Of a stretch of 64,000 nt of DNA, positions 56,551 through 64,000 are shown in pieces. Within the stretch, counting starts at the first letter, position 1; the number at the start of each line of letters is the position of its first letter. Origin of the DNA: Achromobacter pestifer. GTDB lineage: Bacteria > Pseudomonadota > Gammaproteobacteria > Burkholderiales > Burkholderiaceae_B. Made by a program: the position numbers and the translations under genes. The stretch is taken from assembly GCF_013267355.1 (NCBI RefSeq), contig NZ_CP053985.1, positions 3,472,001-3,536,000 of the forward strand, given 5' to 3'. Under the pieces are notes generated by a model. It was given only the letters and a program-made list of their open reading frames with translations, did no database searches and was not told the origin of the DNA.

Positions 56551-56581
56551 ACTATAAAGATTCCAATGATGTCAAGGTCAA
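56551..56581 (-). promoter_or_regulatory. CueR/MerR-type copA promoter with 19-base spacer
   Basis: On the minus strand TTGACC (56576-56581) and TATAGT (56551-56556) are separated by 19 bases, the overlong spacer that MerR-family activators need. The spacer contains ACCTTGAC and TGGAATCT halves of an imperfect dyad. It lies 43 bases before copA. Confidence 0.65.
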
Positions 56582-56610
56582 GCGTTTGATCGAAAGGATC
56601 TTGACCGCGC

Positions 56611-57345
56611 TCAGCCCAGCCTGCCCAAGGCGGGGAAGGTCAGCAGCATCCAGATGGCGAAACGGGCCAGCTGGCCGGTGGCGATGGCCCATCCCATCAC
56701 GATCAGGATCAGCCCGGTCAGGATCCGCAGGATCCGGCCGGCGCGCTTCAGGCCCTGCATGCGGCGCAGGAAAGGGCTCATGAACCAGGCGGCCGCTAAA
56801 AAGGGGACGCCTAGCCCCAGCGCGTAGACGCCCAGCAGGGCCACGCCCTGGCCCACGCTGGCCGACGCCGCGCCCAGCACCAGGATGCTGGCCAGGATGG
56901 GGCCGATGCAGGGCGTCCAGCCGAATCCGAACGCCAGGCCCAGGACCAGGGCGCTGCCGGGGCCGCCCTGACCCGCCGGATCGTAGCGATAGTAGCGCTG
57001 GGCCCAGGCAGGCAGGCGCAGGACGCCCAGCAGCAGCAGGCCCGCCAGCGCAATGATGGCGCCGGCCGCAAGGTTCAGTTCGTAGCGATAGGACAGCAGC
57101 AGGCGGCTCAGCGCCGTGACGCTGGCGCCGAAGATGACGAAGACGGTGGAGAAGCCGGCGACGAAGCAGGCCGCCAGTCCCAGCATGCGCCAGCGCAGCG
57201 CGCGGCCGCCGTCCGCGGCGGTGCTGGATCCGCCCGCGATATAGGACAGGTAGCCGGGAACCAGCGGCAGCACGCAAGGCGACAGGAATGAGGCGGTCCC
57301 CGCGATGAAGGCAGTGGCGAAGCCGATGAGGGACAGGTCAAGCAT
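56611..57345 (-). CDS. ccdA: cytochrome c biogenesis protein, CcdA/DsbD transmembrane type
   Basis: This 244-residue membrane protein has six segments and the two redox cysteines Cys24 (LSPCVLP) and Cys146 (GWTPCIGP). It carries electrons from cytoplasmic thioredoxin to periplasmic CcmG/CcmH to keep apocytochrome cysteines reduced. It follows ccmI after 15 bases and is the last gene of the ccm operon. Confidence 0.9.
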   Translation of the reverse strand: MLDLSLIGFATAFIAGTASFLSPCVLPLVPGYLSYIAGGSSTAADGGRALRWRMLGLAACFVAGFSTVFVIFGASVTALSRLLLSYRYELNLAAGAIIALAGLLLLGVLRLPAWAQRYYRYDPAGQGGPGSALVLGLAFGFGWTPCIGPILASILVLGAASASVGQGVALLGVYALGLGVPFLAAAWFMSPFLRRMQGLKRAGRILRILTGLILIVMGWAIATGQLARFAIWMLLTFPALGRLG

Positions 57346-57360
57346 GGCGGGCCGCTGTCA

Positions 57361-58215
57361 TCATGGCGCCGCGCCTTCGCGCTGGCGCTGGCGGGCCAGC
57401 GCGATGCCTTCGTTGACGGTGCGCGCCATGTCGCCGCCGGCGGGCAGCTTGGCCAACAGGCGTTGCCAGAAATCGATGGCTGCGGGAAAGTCGCGCTGGT
57501 CAAAGCGGCTTGCGCCCGCCAGCATCAGGGCCAGCGGCTCTTCGGGGTTGAGGTCCAGCGCACGCCGCAGCAACTGGTCAGGCTGTCCGCCGAACCCCCG
57601 GTTGGCGCTGAGCACCAGGGACTCGGCGTATTCGGCCAGGGCAGCCGGGTTGCCGTCCACCACCGGCGCGGCACGGGTAAAGGCCTGGACCGCGTCGGCG
57701 TGCCGCCCGAAATAGCGGTGGGACCGGGCCAGCATCAGCCATCCCTGATAGTCGTCGGGATTGCCGGCCAGCCGGGCCTCCAGTTTGGCCACCATGGCCT
57801 GGATGTCGGCGGCGGTGACCTCGGGCTGCACGGCGGGCGCCGGGGGTGGTGTGATGGCGGCCGGGTTGCCCAGCGCGGTGTAGGCAAGAATGGCGGCCAG
57901 GGGCAGTGCGATGGCCAGGCTCACGGGCAGCAGGCGGCCCCGGCCCGGCGCAACCGCAAGTCGTTGCGCCTCGGCGGCTTCTTCCAGCGCCAGCCGCTGC
58001 AATTCGGCACGCGCTTCCAAGAAGGCGTCTTGCGACAGGATGCCGTTCGCGCGGTCCCGTTCAAGCTCCTGCAACTGGTCACGCAGCACCGCCACGTTCG
58101 CCGCCCGGTGCTTGTCCGCGCCGCTCGCGGCGGGCGCGCGCCGCAAGGCGGCGATCAGCCATAGCGTGACCAGGGCGGCCATCAGCGCGGCCGAAAGATA
58201 GAAGAACTGTGTCAT
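57361..58215 (-). CDS. ccmI: cytochrome c maturation protein CcmI (TPR chaperone)
   Basis: This 284-residue protein has an N-terminal part with two membrane segments (about 3-22 and 95-115) and a helical joining domain (RANGILSQDAFLEARAELQR), and a C-terminal TPR domain (about 140-275, with NPDDYQGWLMLARSH) that holds apocytochrome c. It is shorter than many CcmI (about 400). ATGA overlap with ccmH shows coupling. Confidence 0.9.
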   Translation of the reverse strand: MTQFFYLSAALMAALVTLWLIAALRRAPAASGADKHRAANVAVLRDQLQELERDRANGILSQDAFLEARAELQRLALEEAAEAQRLAVAPGRGRLLPVSLAIALPLAAILAYTALGNPAAITPPPAPAVQPEVTAADIQAMVAKLEARLAGNPDDYQGWLMLARSHRYFGRHADAVQAFTRAAPVVDGNPAALAEYAESLVLSANRGFGGQPDQLLRRALDLNPEEPLALMLAGASRFDQRDFPAAIDFWQRLLAKLPAGGDMARTVNEGIALARQRQREGAAP

Positions 58216-58670
58216 GTTCCGGATCCTTTTTCAGCTTCGATGCCTAGCAAGGCGTCGGCGGCCTGGCGTTCCTGGGGAGTCAGCGCAGGGCGGTCCTGCC
58301 GCATCCTGCGCCGGCGCAAGGCCACGGCCAGCGCGGTCAATCCGGCGGCCAGCAGCGCGGCCGGGCCGAACCAGAGCAGCAGCGTGGCCGCTTTCAAGCG
58401 CGGCCGGTAAAGGATGAAGTCACCGTACCTGGCCTCCATGTAGGCCAGTATCTCGGCTTCCGATTTGCCGGCGTCCAGCTGTTGACGGATCTGGTGGCGC
58501 AGATCGACCGCCAGGTCGGCGCGCGACGCGGCGATGGATTCGTTCTGGCAGACCAGGCAGCGCAGCTCCGAGGCGATCTCGTTGACGCGGCGGTCTTCGG
58601 CCGAACCATGGGCGCCCGAGCCGTAGCCCAGCGCCAGCGACAGCGCCAATGCGCGCAGGGCAGTCTTCAT
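58212..58670 (-). CDS. ccmH: cytochrome c maturation protein CcmH
   Basis: This 152-residue protein has a signal peptide, the redox pair Cys38/Cys41 in LRCLVCQNES, the family region GDFILYRPR and a C-terminal membrane anchor (about 103-123). It reduces apocytochrome c thiols for haem attachment. It is the short form lacking a TPR domain, which is encoded separately as ccmI. It overlaps its neighbours by 4 bases on both sides. Confidence 0.93.
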   Translation of the reverse strand: MKTALRALALSLALGYGSGAHGSAEDRRVNEIASELRCLVCQNESIAASRADLAVDLRHQIRQQLDAGKSEAEILAYMEARYGDFILYRPRLKAATLLLWFGPAALLAAGLTALAVALRRRRMRQDRPALTPQERQAADALLGIEAEKGSGT

Positions 58671-59188
58671 TGCAGCCCCCGGATCAGCGGCAAGAGGGTA
58701 TCGCGCAGCGATTCCGCGCTCACCGGACCGATGTGCTTGTAGCGGATGATCCCGGTCTGATCGATGACGAAGGTCTCCGGCACGCCATAGACGCCGTAGT
58801 CGATGCCGACCTTGCCGTCGGTGTCGGACACGGACTTCTCATACGAATCGCCGTTGCGCGCCAGCCAGGCGATAGCCTCGGTCCGGATGTCCTTGTAGTT
58901 CAGGCCGATGACGGGCACGCCGTGTTGCGACGACAGTTCCTGGATGTAGGCGTGTTCCGTCAGGCAGGCATAGCACCAGGACGCCCATACGTTCAGCACC
59001 CATACCCGGCCTTTCATGCTCTCGGGCGTGAACGTCTTCTGCGGCTCATGCAGTTCGGGCAGGGCAAACGCGGGCGCGGGCTTGTCGATCAGCGGCGACG
59101 GCACTTCGGAGGGGTTGAGGGTCAGGCCTATTCCCAGAAAGAACACCAGCACCACGAAGCCCGCCAGGGGCCAGATGTAGCGGCTCAT
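58667..59188 (-). CDS. ccmG: thiol:disulfide interchange protein CcmG/DsbE
   Basis: This 173-residue thioredoxin-fold protein is tethered by an N-terminal membrane segment (5-25). Active site is Cys72-Tyr-Ala-Cys75 in NVWASWCYACL; the family normally reads WCxxC with proline, so the YA pair is a small variation. The cis-proline lies in YGVPETFVID. It passes electrons from CcdA to CcmH or apocytochrome. Confidence 0.93.
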   Translation of the reverse strand: MSRYIWPLAGFVVLVFFLGIGLTLNPSEVPSPLIDKPAPAFALPELHEPQKTFTPESMKGRVWVLNVWASWCYACLTEHAYIQELSSQHGVPVIGLNYKDIRTEAIAWLARNGDSYEKSVSDTDGKVGIDYGVYGVPETFVIDQTGIIRYKHIGPVSAESLRDTLLPLIRGLQ

Positions 59189-61161
59189 GGCCTGGCCTCC
59201 GCGGGCGTCTGCGGTCCTGTGCGTTGCGGCTGCTGTTTCTCGCGCCGCTTCAGGCGGTAGCGCGGATCGCTGATCGCCAGCAGGCCGCCCAGGGCCATGA
59301 GGATGCAGCCGCCCCAGATCCAGTCCACGAACGGCTTGTAATACAGGCGCACGCTCCAGGCGCCGTGCTCCTCGCGATCGCCCAGCGCGACGTAGACGTG
59401 GCGCAGGCCGTTGGCGGCGATGGCCGCCTCCGTCATCGGCAGCGCCGAGGACGCATAGGTGCGCTTTTCGGGGTGCAGGTCGCGCAGGCGCCGTTCGCCG
59501 CGGTAGAGCGTGAAGGTGCCCATTTCAGACTCGTAGTTCGGGCCGCGCACGCGCTCCACGCCCTTGAATTCGACGCGGTACGAGGCCACCGGCGCAGTCT
59601 GCCCAGGCTGCATCAGCAGATCCTGTTCGGTCTCGTAGCTGCTCACCAGCGCGACCGCGGCGACGAACACGGCCACGCCCAGATGGGCCAGATGCATGCC
59701 CAGCCAGCTGCGCGGTTGGCGCCACCAGCGCTCGCGCGCCGCGTGGAGGCGCTTCAAGACGTCCACGCCGATGGCGCCCGCCAGCCAGGCGGCCAGCCCC
59801 ATCCCCAGCGCCGCACCCGCGGACCAGCGGCCGAACAGCCAGGGCGCGCCCGCGCCGGCCAGCACGGCCAGCAGCGCGGGAATCGTAAGGCGCTTGAGCA
59901 GGCTGGCGGCGTCGGCCGATTTCCAGTTGGCGATGGGGCCCACCGCCATGAGCAGCAGCGCCGGCACCATCAGCGGTACGAAGACGGCATTGAAGTAGGG
60001 CGGTCCGACCGACAGCTTGCCCAGGCCCAGCGCGTCGATGATCAGGGGATAGAGCGTACCCAGCAGCACGGTCGCGGCGGCCACCGCGAGCAGCACGTTG
60101 TTGATCAGCAATAGCGATTCGCGCGACACGAACTCGAACTGGCCGCCTTGTCCTATCCGGGGCGCGCGCAAGGCGTACAGGAACAGGGAACTACCGACGA
60201 CGGCCGTGAACAGCGCCAGGATGAATACGCCGCGAGCCGGGTCCGTGGCGAACGCGTGCACCGAGGTCAGCACGCCCGAACGCACCAGGAACGCGCCCAG
60301 CAGGGCCAGCGCAAAGGTGCCGATCGCCAGCAGCACCGTCCAGCTCTTGAAGCCGCCGCGCTTTTCGGTCACGGCCAGGGAGTGGATCAGCGCCGTGCCG
60401 GCCAGCCAGGGGATGAAGGAGGCGTTCTCCACCGGATCCCAGAACCACCAGCCGCCCCAACCCAACTCGTAGTAGGCCCACCAGCTGCCGACCGCGATGC
60501 CCAGCGTCAGGAACAGCCAGGCCGCCGTGGTCCAAGGGCGCGACCAGCGGGCCCAGACCGCGTCGAGATTGCCCGACAGCAGCGCGGCGATGGCGAACGC
60601 GAACGCCACCGAGAATCCCACATAGCCCATGTACAGCAGCGGCGGGTGGAAGATCAGGCCGATGTCCTGCAGCAGCGTGTTCAGGTCCAGTCCGTCGGCT
60701 GGGGCCGGTGTCAGGCGTTCGAATGGATTCGAGGTCAGCAGCACGAACAGCAGGAAGCCCGCGCTGATCAAGCCCAGCACGCCGAGCACGCGCGCGACCA
60801 TGGCATCCGGCAATTGCCGCGAAAACACGCTGACCGCGCAGGCCCAGCCCGTCTGCATGAAGATCCACAGCAGCAGCGAGCCTTCATGCCCGCCCCAGGT
60901 GGCCGCGATGCGGTAGAACAAGGGCAACTGGGAATTGGAGTTGTAGGCCACATAGGCCACCGAATAGTCCTTGGCCGCGAACGACCAGACCAGCGCCGCC
61001 AGGCTGAAGGACACCAGCAGGAACTGGATCTGCGCGGCGGGCCGCGCAATGGCGATCCAGTCCGCACGGTCCAGGGCCGCGCCGCGCAGCGCGAGTACGC
61101 CTTGCGCCAACGCCACGAAGAGCGTCAGGATCAGGGCGAAATGAGCAAGTTCCGGAATCAT
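59185..61161 (-). CDS. ccmF: cytochrome c haem lyase subunit CcmF
   Basis: This 658-residue inner-membrane protein has some fifteen membrane segments and the WWD haem-handling domain ([18 protein letters not shown]) in the first half, with flanking histidines. It joins haem from CcmE to apocytochrome c with CcmH/I. Length agrees with the family (about 650). It overlaps ccmE and ccmG by 4 bases each. Confidence 0.96.
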   Translation of the reverse strand: MIPELAHFALILTLFVALAQGVLALRGAALDRADWIAIARPAAQIQFLLVSFSLAALVWSFAAKDYSVAYVAYNSNSQLPLFYRIAATWGGHEGSLLLWIFMQTGWACAVSVFSRQLPDAMVARVLGVLGLISAGFLLFVLLTSNPFERLTPAPADGLDLNTLLQDIGLIFHPPLLYMGYVGFSVAFAFAIAALLSGNLDAVWARWSRPWTTAAWLFLTLGIAVGSWWAYYELGWGGWWFWDPVENASFIPWLAGTALIHSLAVTEKRGGFKSWTVLLAIGTFALALLGAFLVRSGVLTSVHAFATDPARGVFILALFTAVVGSSLFLYALRAPRIGQGGQFEFVSRESLLLINNVLLAVAAATVLLGTLYPLIIDALGLGKLSVGPPYFNAVFVPLMVPALLLMAVGPIANWKSADAASLLKRLTIPALLAVLAGAGAPWLFGRWSAGAALGMGLAAWLAGAIGVDVLKRLHAARERWWRQPRSWLGMHLAHLGVAVFVAAVALVSSYETEQDLLMQPGQTAPVASYRVEFKGVERVRGPNYESEMGTFTLYRGERRLRDLHPEKRTYASSALPMTEAAIAANGLRHVYVALGDREEHGAWSVRLYYKPFVDWIWGGCILMALGGLLAISDPRYRLKRREKQQPQRTGPQTPAEARP

Positions 61162-61613
61162 CGGGGGCGGACCTCCTGGGGTACGGCCTTCAGTGCGGCC
61201 TGATCGATCGCGTGCTGCGCCTCGGGCGGCATGTAGTTCTCGTCATGCTTGGCCAGCACTTCTTCGGCGCGGAACAGGCCATTGCCGTCCAGCCTGCCCT
61301 GCGCCACGACGCCCTTTCCTTCGCTGAACAGGTCCGGCAGGATGCCTTCATAGGCCACGGGGACCGTGTGGGCCGTATCGGTCACGACGAAACGGACGGT
61401 CAGCGTGCCCGGCGTGCGCTGCACGCTGCCGGCTTCGACCATGCCGCCCACGCGGAAGGCGCGTCCTGCCGGCGCTTCGTTGTTGCTGACCTGGGTGGGC
61501 GTGTAGAAGAACACCAGATTGCTCTGGAAGGCGTTCAGCACCAGGGCGCTGGCCACGCCCACCGAGGCCAGGCCGCCCAGCGCCAGCCACAAGCGCCGTG
61601 TCCGCTTATGCAT
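61158..61613 (-). CDS. ccmE: haem chaperone CcmE
   Basis: This 151-residue periplasmic OB-fold protein has an N-terminal membrane anchor (about 8-28) and the haem-binding His123 in the signature HDENYMPPE. It takes haem from CcmC and hands it to CcmF. It overlaps ccmD by 8 bases and ccmF by 4. Confidence 0.96.
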   Translation of the reverse strand: MHKRTRRLWLALGGLASVGVASALVLNAFQSNLVFFYTPTQVSNNEAPAGRAFRVGGMVEAGSVQRTPGTLTVRFVVTDTAHTVPVAYEGILPDLFSEGKGVVAQGRLDGNGLFRAEEVLAKHDENYMPPEAQHAIDQAALKAVPQEVRPR

Positions 61614-61791
61614 CGCCGGCCTCCCGATATTCAGCGACAGGGCGCGGACCCGCCAGGAGCGCGCGGCGGCGGCGCGCCAGCAGCAGCTGCTCGCCGCCCA
61701 GCAGGAACGCCGTCATCAGCAGCGATCCCCACACATAGACCGCATAACCACCCATGGCGAGGAACTCGCCCAGACTGGACCAGTGCATCAT
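61606..61791 (-). CDS. ccmD: haem exporter protein CcmD
   Basis: This 61-residue small membrane protein has one segment (about 14-35: [20 protein letters not shown]) followed by an arginine-rich stretch, the normal CcmD shape. It helps release holo-CcmE from CcmABC. It overlaps ccmC by 4 bases. Confidence 0.9.
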   Translation of the reverse strand: MMHWSSLGEFLAMGGYAVYVWGSLLMTAFLLGGEQLLLARRRRALLAGPRPVAEYREAGDA

Positions 61792-62522
61792 TCGCTACTC
61801 CATTGTTCGCGGATCCAGGCCGCGTGCCGCTCGCGTTCGAGCACCATGCAGCGCAGGCGCGCCAGCGCCGTTGCGATGCAGTACATCCACGCGGCCAGGG
61901 ACATCAGCAGCATGCCGGTGAGCATGATGCCGGCCATGCTGGGGGCGGCGGTCAGGGAAACCGACGCGCCCTGGTGCAAGGTGCTCCACCATTGCACCGA
62001 GAAATAGATGATGGGAATGTTGACCACGCCGGCCAGCACCAGCACCGATCCCGCACGGTCGGCGCGCTGCGGGTCGTCGATGGCTGCCTTCAATGCGATG
62101 TAGCCCGCATACAGGAACAGCAAGATCAATTCCGAGGTCAGCCGCGCATCCCAGACCCACCAGGCGCCCCACATGGGCTTGCCCCACAGCGCGCCGGTCC
62201 ACAGCGACAGAAACGTGAACAGGGCGCCGGTCGGCGCCAGCGCGGCAATCATCATGGCCGACAGCCTGCTGTTGAATACCAGATGGATCAGGGCCCAGAA
62301 CGCCATTACCAGATACACGAACATCGACATCCAGGAGACCGGGACGTGGACGAAGATGATGCGGTAGCCCTGGCCCTGCTGGGCGTCTTCGGGCGCGGCC
62401 AGAAAGCCGACATAGAGGCCTGCCGCGGCCAACAAGACCGCGGCCGCCGTAAACCAGGGAATCGCCTTTCCGGCCAGCGGATAGAAGGTTTTGGGCGAGG
62501 CATAGTGAAACCAGCGGATCAT
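61788..62522 (-). CDS. ccmC: haem exporter protein CcmC
   Basis: This 244-residue protein has six membrane segments, the WWD motif WGAWWVWD (118-125) and His59 in IIFVHVPVSW as a haem ligand. It loads haem on CcmE. The frame is open upstream into ccmB; the ATG at 62522 gives the family start (MIRWFHYASP). Confidence 0.95.
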   Translation of the reverse strand: MIRWFHYASPKTFYPLAGKAIPWFTAAAVLLAAAGLYVGFLAAPEDAQQGQGYRIIFVHVPVSWMSMFVYLVMAFWALIHLVFNSRLSAMMIAALAPTGALFTFLSLWTGALWGKPMWGAWWVWDARLTSELILLFLYAGYIALKAAIDDPQRADRAGSVLVLAGVVNIPIIYFSVQWWSTLHQGASVSLTAAPSMAGIMLTGMLLMSLAAWMYCIATALARLRCMVLERERHAAWIREQWSSE

Positions 62523-62529
62523 GGGCTCC

Positions 62530-63207
62530 TCATTCCAGTGAGATGCGTATCGCGGCGGCGGCGGCCAGCGGCGCGAAGAACAGGGACATGGCCAGCACGG
62601 CGCCCAGCAGCGACAGGTGCGCGTTCGCGCCCAGGCCGCTTTGGGCCGCCTGCACCGCGCCGGCGCCGAATACGAGAATGGGAATGAAGAGGGGCAGGAC
62701 CAGCAGGGCCAGCAGCGCCCCGCCGCCACGCGCGGTCAAGGTGAGCGCCGCGCCAATGGCGCCGATCAGGCCGAGCGCGGGCGTGCCGATGGCCAGGCCC
62801 AGCGTCAGGATCAGCAGGGCGGCGGCGTCCAGCCCGAACTGCAATCCCAGCACGGGCGCAAGCAAAGTCAGCGGCAGTCCGGACACCAGCCAGTGGGCCG
62901 CGACCTTGCCCAGCACGACCACCGGCAAGGGCGCGGCGGAGAGCATCAGCTGCTCCAGCGAACCGTCGCGATGGTCTACTTCGAAAAGACGGCCCAGCGA
63001 CATCAGACAGGACAGCAAGGCCATCACCCAGAGCACGCCTGGTGCAATGGCCCGCAGCGTTTCGCGCTCGGGGCCGACTGCCAGGGGGAACAGGCTGGCG
63101 GCCACCAGGAAGAAGGCCAGCGGCGTCAGCGTGTCGCTGGCGCGCCGCTGGGCGATGCGCAGGTCGCGCAGCGCAACCGCCGCAAGCAATTTCGGCATGG
63201 AATACAT
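62530..63207 (-). CDS. ccmB: haem exporter membrane protein CcmB
   Basis: This 225-residue protein has six membrane segments and the family wording LTPLAFFLVAASLFPLAVGPE and DGSLEQLMLS. It is the permease of the CcmAB ABC complex that frees holo-CcmE. The gene starts 3 bases after ccmA. Confidence 0.95.
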   Translation of the reverse strand: MYSMPKLLAAVALRDLRIAQRRASDTLTPLAFFLVAASLFPLAVGPERETLRAIAPGVLWVMALLSCLMSLGRLFEVDHRDGSLEQLMLSAAPLPVVVLGKVAAHWLVSGLPLTLLAPVLGLQFGLDAAALLILTLGLAIGTPALGLIGAIGAALTLTARGGGALLALLVLPLFIPILVFGAGAVQAAQSGLGANAHLSLLGAVLAMSLFFAPLAAAAAIRISLE

Positions 63208-63210
63208 GCG

Positions 63211-63825
63211 CTAGGATCCAAGCCGGATCTGCTTGTGCGCATGGTCCAGCGCAATCTCTTGATGGCTCGTCGCCACGATCGCGCCGCCATCGCGCAGATG
63301 GCGATCCATGGCGCGTGCAAGCCAGGAGTGGGCTGCGGCGTCCAGGGCGGTCACGGGTTCGTCGAGAATCCAGAGGGGCCGGAACTCGGCAAGCAGGCGA
63401 GCGAGGGCCGCTCGCCGCCTCTGGCCGGCCGACAGGGCGCGGATGGGAAGATGCTTCTTGCTTTCGAGGCCTGCCTCGCGCAGCGCGGACGCGATGGCTG
63501 CGGGACGGTCCGCGTGTCCGCTTGCGGCCTGTAGCGCTTGCAGATTCTGGATGGCGCTGAGTTCGCCATTGAGGCCCTCGGCGTGGCCCACATAAAAGAA
63601 CTGGCCGCGATACCCGTTGCCAGGTTGCGAGATGCCGAGTCCCTGCCAGAGCACCTTGCCGCGGGCGGGCCGCGTCAAGCCCGCCAGGATGCGCAGCAGG
63701 CTGGTCTTGCCGCTGCCGTTGCGTCCGTGGACGAACAGGCATTCGCCGGGCGCCACATGCAAGGCCAGCCCCTTGAACAGCGGACGCTCCGCGCGCATGC
63801 AACCCAGATCCATCGCTTCAAGCAT
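63211..63825 (-). CDS. ccmA: cytochrome c biogenesis ATP-binding protein CcmA
   Basis: This 204-residue ABC ATPase has Walker A GRNGSGKT at 34-41, the signature LSAGQRRR and Walker B LWILDEP, with the closing TSHQEI region. It drives CcmB. An ATG at 63858 is in frame, but the ATG at 63825 gives the family length and start. It is the first gene of the ten-gene ccm operon. Confidence 0.95.
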   Translation of the reverse strand: MLEAMDLGCMRAERPLFKGLALHVAPGECLFVHGRNGSGKTSLLRILAGLTRPARGKVLWQGLGISQPGNGYRGQFFYVGHAEGLNGELSAIQNLQALQAASGHADRPAAIASALREAGLESKKHLPIRALSAGQRRRAALARLLAEFRPLWILDEPVTALDAAAHSWLARAMDRHLRDGGAIVATSHQEIALDHAHKQIRLGS

Positions 63826-63897
63826 TGCCGTCCCGCCGCTGTGTGGACAAAGGGGCAACTATAGGGAGGCGCGTCTGACCGCCACATTGCTGGCGCT

Positions 63898-63911
63898 TTA
63901 CATTCCTGTAA
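63898..63911. promoter_or_regulatory. TTACA-N4-TGTAA palindrome upstream of ccmA
   Basis: TTACATTCCTGTAA is a perfect inverted repeat about 73 bases before the ccmA start. It looks like boxes bound by OmpR-type metal or stress regulators and could control ccm or an unseen gene beyond the window. The remaining bases to the window end hold nothing else I can support. Confidence 0.45.
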
Positions 63912-64000
63912 TGTTGGGCCGGAAACGGCCTTGTTTCAGTACAGATCGCGCGGGTGCGGGCGGAGCAGTTGAAATAGTCCTGATCGGCGCCGCGAGTCGC

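Overview
The window is about 64 kb of very GC-rich DNA with dense, short-spaced bacterial genes. Three Bug/TTT-type tripartite-tricarboxylate binding proteins, many LysR/GntR regulators, aromatic/alicyclic acyl-CoA catabolism genes and a complete System I cytochrome c maturation operon point to a betaproteobacterium of the Alcaligenaceae, most like Achromobacter or Bordetella. This is inferred from gene content and not from a database match. I see no prophage, insertion sequence, CRISPR array, rRNA or replication origin.

Region 1 (1-12.0 kb): ten genes on the minus strand form one catabolic operon: CoA-transferase, BadI-like ring hydrolase, AliA-like CoA ligase, crotonase, SDR, acyl-CoA dehydrogenase, 3-hydroxyacyl-CoA dehydrogenase, a small second 3HCDH protein, an AMACR-like family III protein and a zinc-free quinone oxidoreductase. 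Together they look like the cyclohexanecarboxyl-CoA to pimeloyl-CoA route. A consensus sigma-54 promoter sits at the head of the operon, and a sigma-54 activator is divergently encoded.

Region 2 (12.0-20.0 kb): a divergent LytTR regulator/LytS kinase pair, then a minus-strand cassette: M24 creatinase-fold hydrolase, ABC permease, binding protein and ATPase, Asp/Glu-racemase-type enzyme and AsnC-type regulator, with a divergent LysR gene. The enzymes resemble EutD/DoeA and EutA of ectoine catabolism, but the transporter is of another type.

Region 3 (20.0-30.4 kb): tRNA-Cys, an Orn/Lys/Arg decarboxylase, the MocR regulator PtsJ, phosphatidylserine decarboxylase and HisC, linked by two matching inverted-repeat sites; then a thioredoxin-fold protein, an AhpD-like protein and an AraC regulator; then a YggS-type PLP protein, a small unknown and a glutamine amidotransferase.

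Region 4 (30.4-38.4 kb): a carboxylate-utilisation region with two paralogous cupins, an MFS symporter, two GntR regulators, two Bug proteins, a DapA-family lyase and a LysR.

Region 5 (38.4-43.7 kb): serC, a PdxR-like MocR regulator, glyA and a BenE-type transporter, all tied to serine or PLP metabolism. Region 6 (43.7-52.3 kb): a minus-strand operon of class II aldolase, ketopantoate-reductase-like protein, Bug protein, Baeyer-Villiger monooxygenase and patatin-like hydrolase, divergent from an acid-CoA ligase across a repeat-rich control region, plus a LysR. Region 7 (52.4-64 kb): an exported argininosuccinate-lyase-like protein, CopA with a MerR-type promoter, and ccmABCDEFGHI followed by a CcdA-type gene.

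No intergenic gap exceeds 300 bases. The most notable signals are the sigma-54-controlled ring-degradation operon, the TTGTCCT-N22-AGGACAA site pair, the nested repeats at 49.6-49.7 kb, the metal-ligand-free M24 cassette and the exported lyase.
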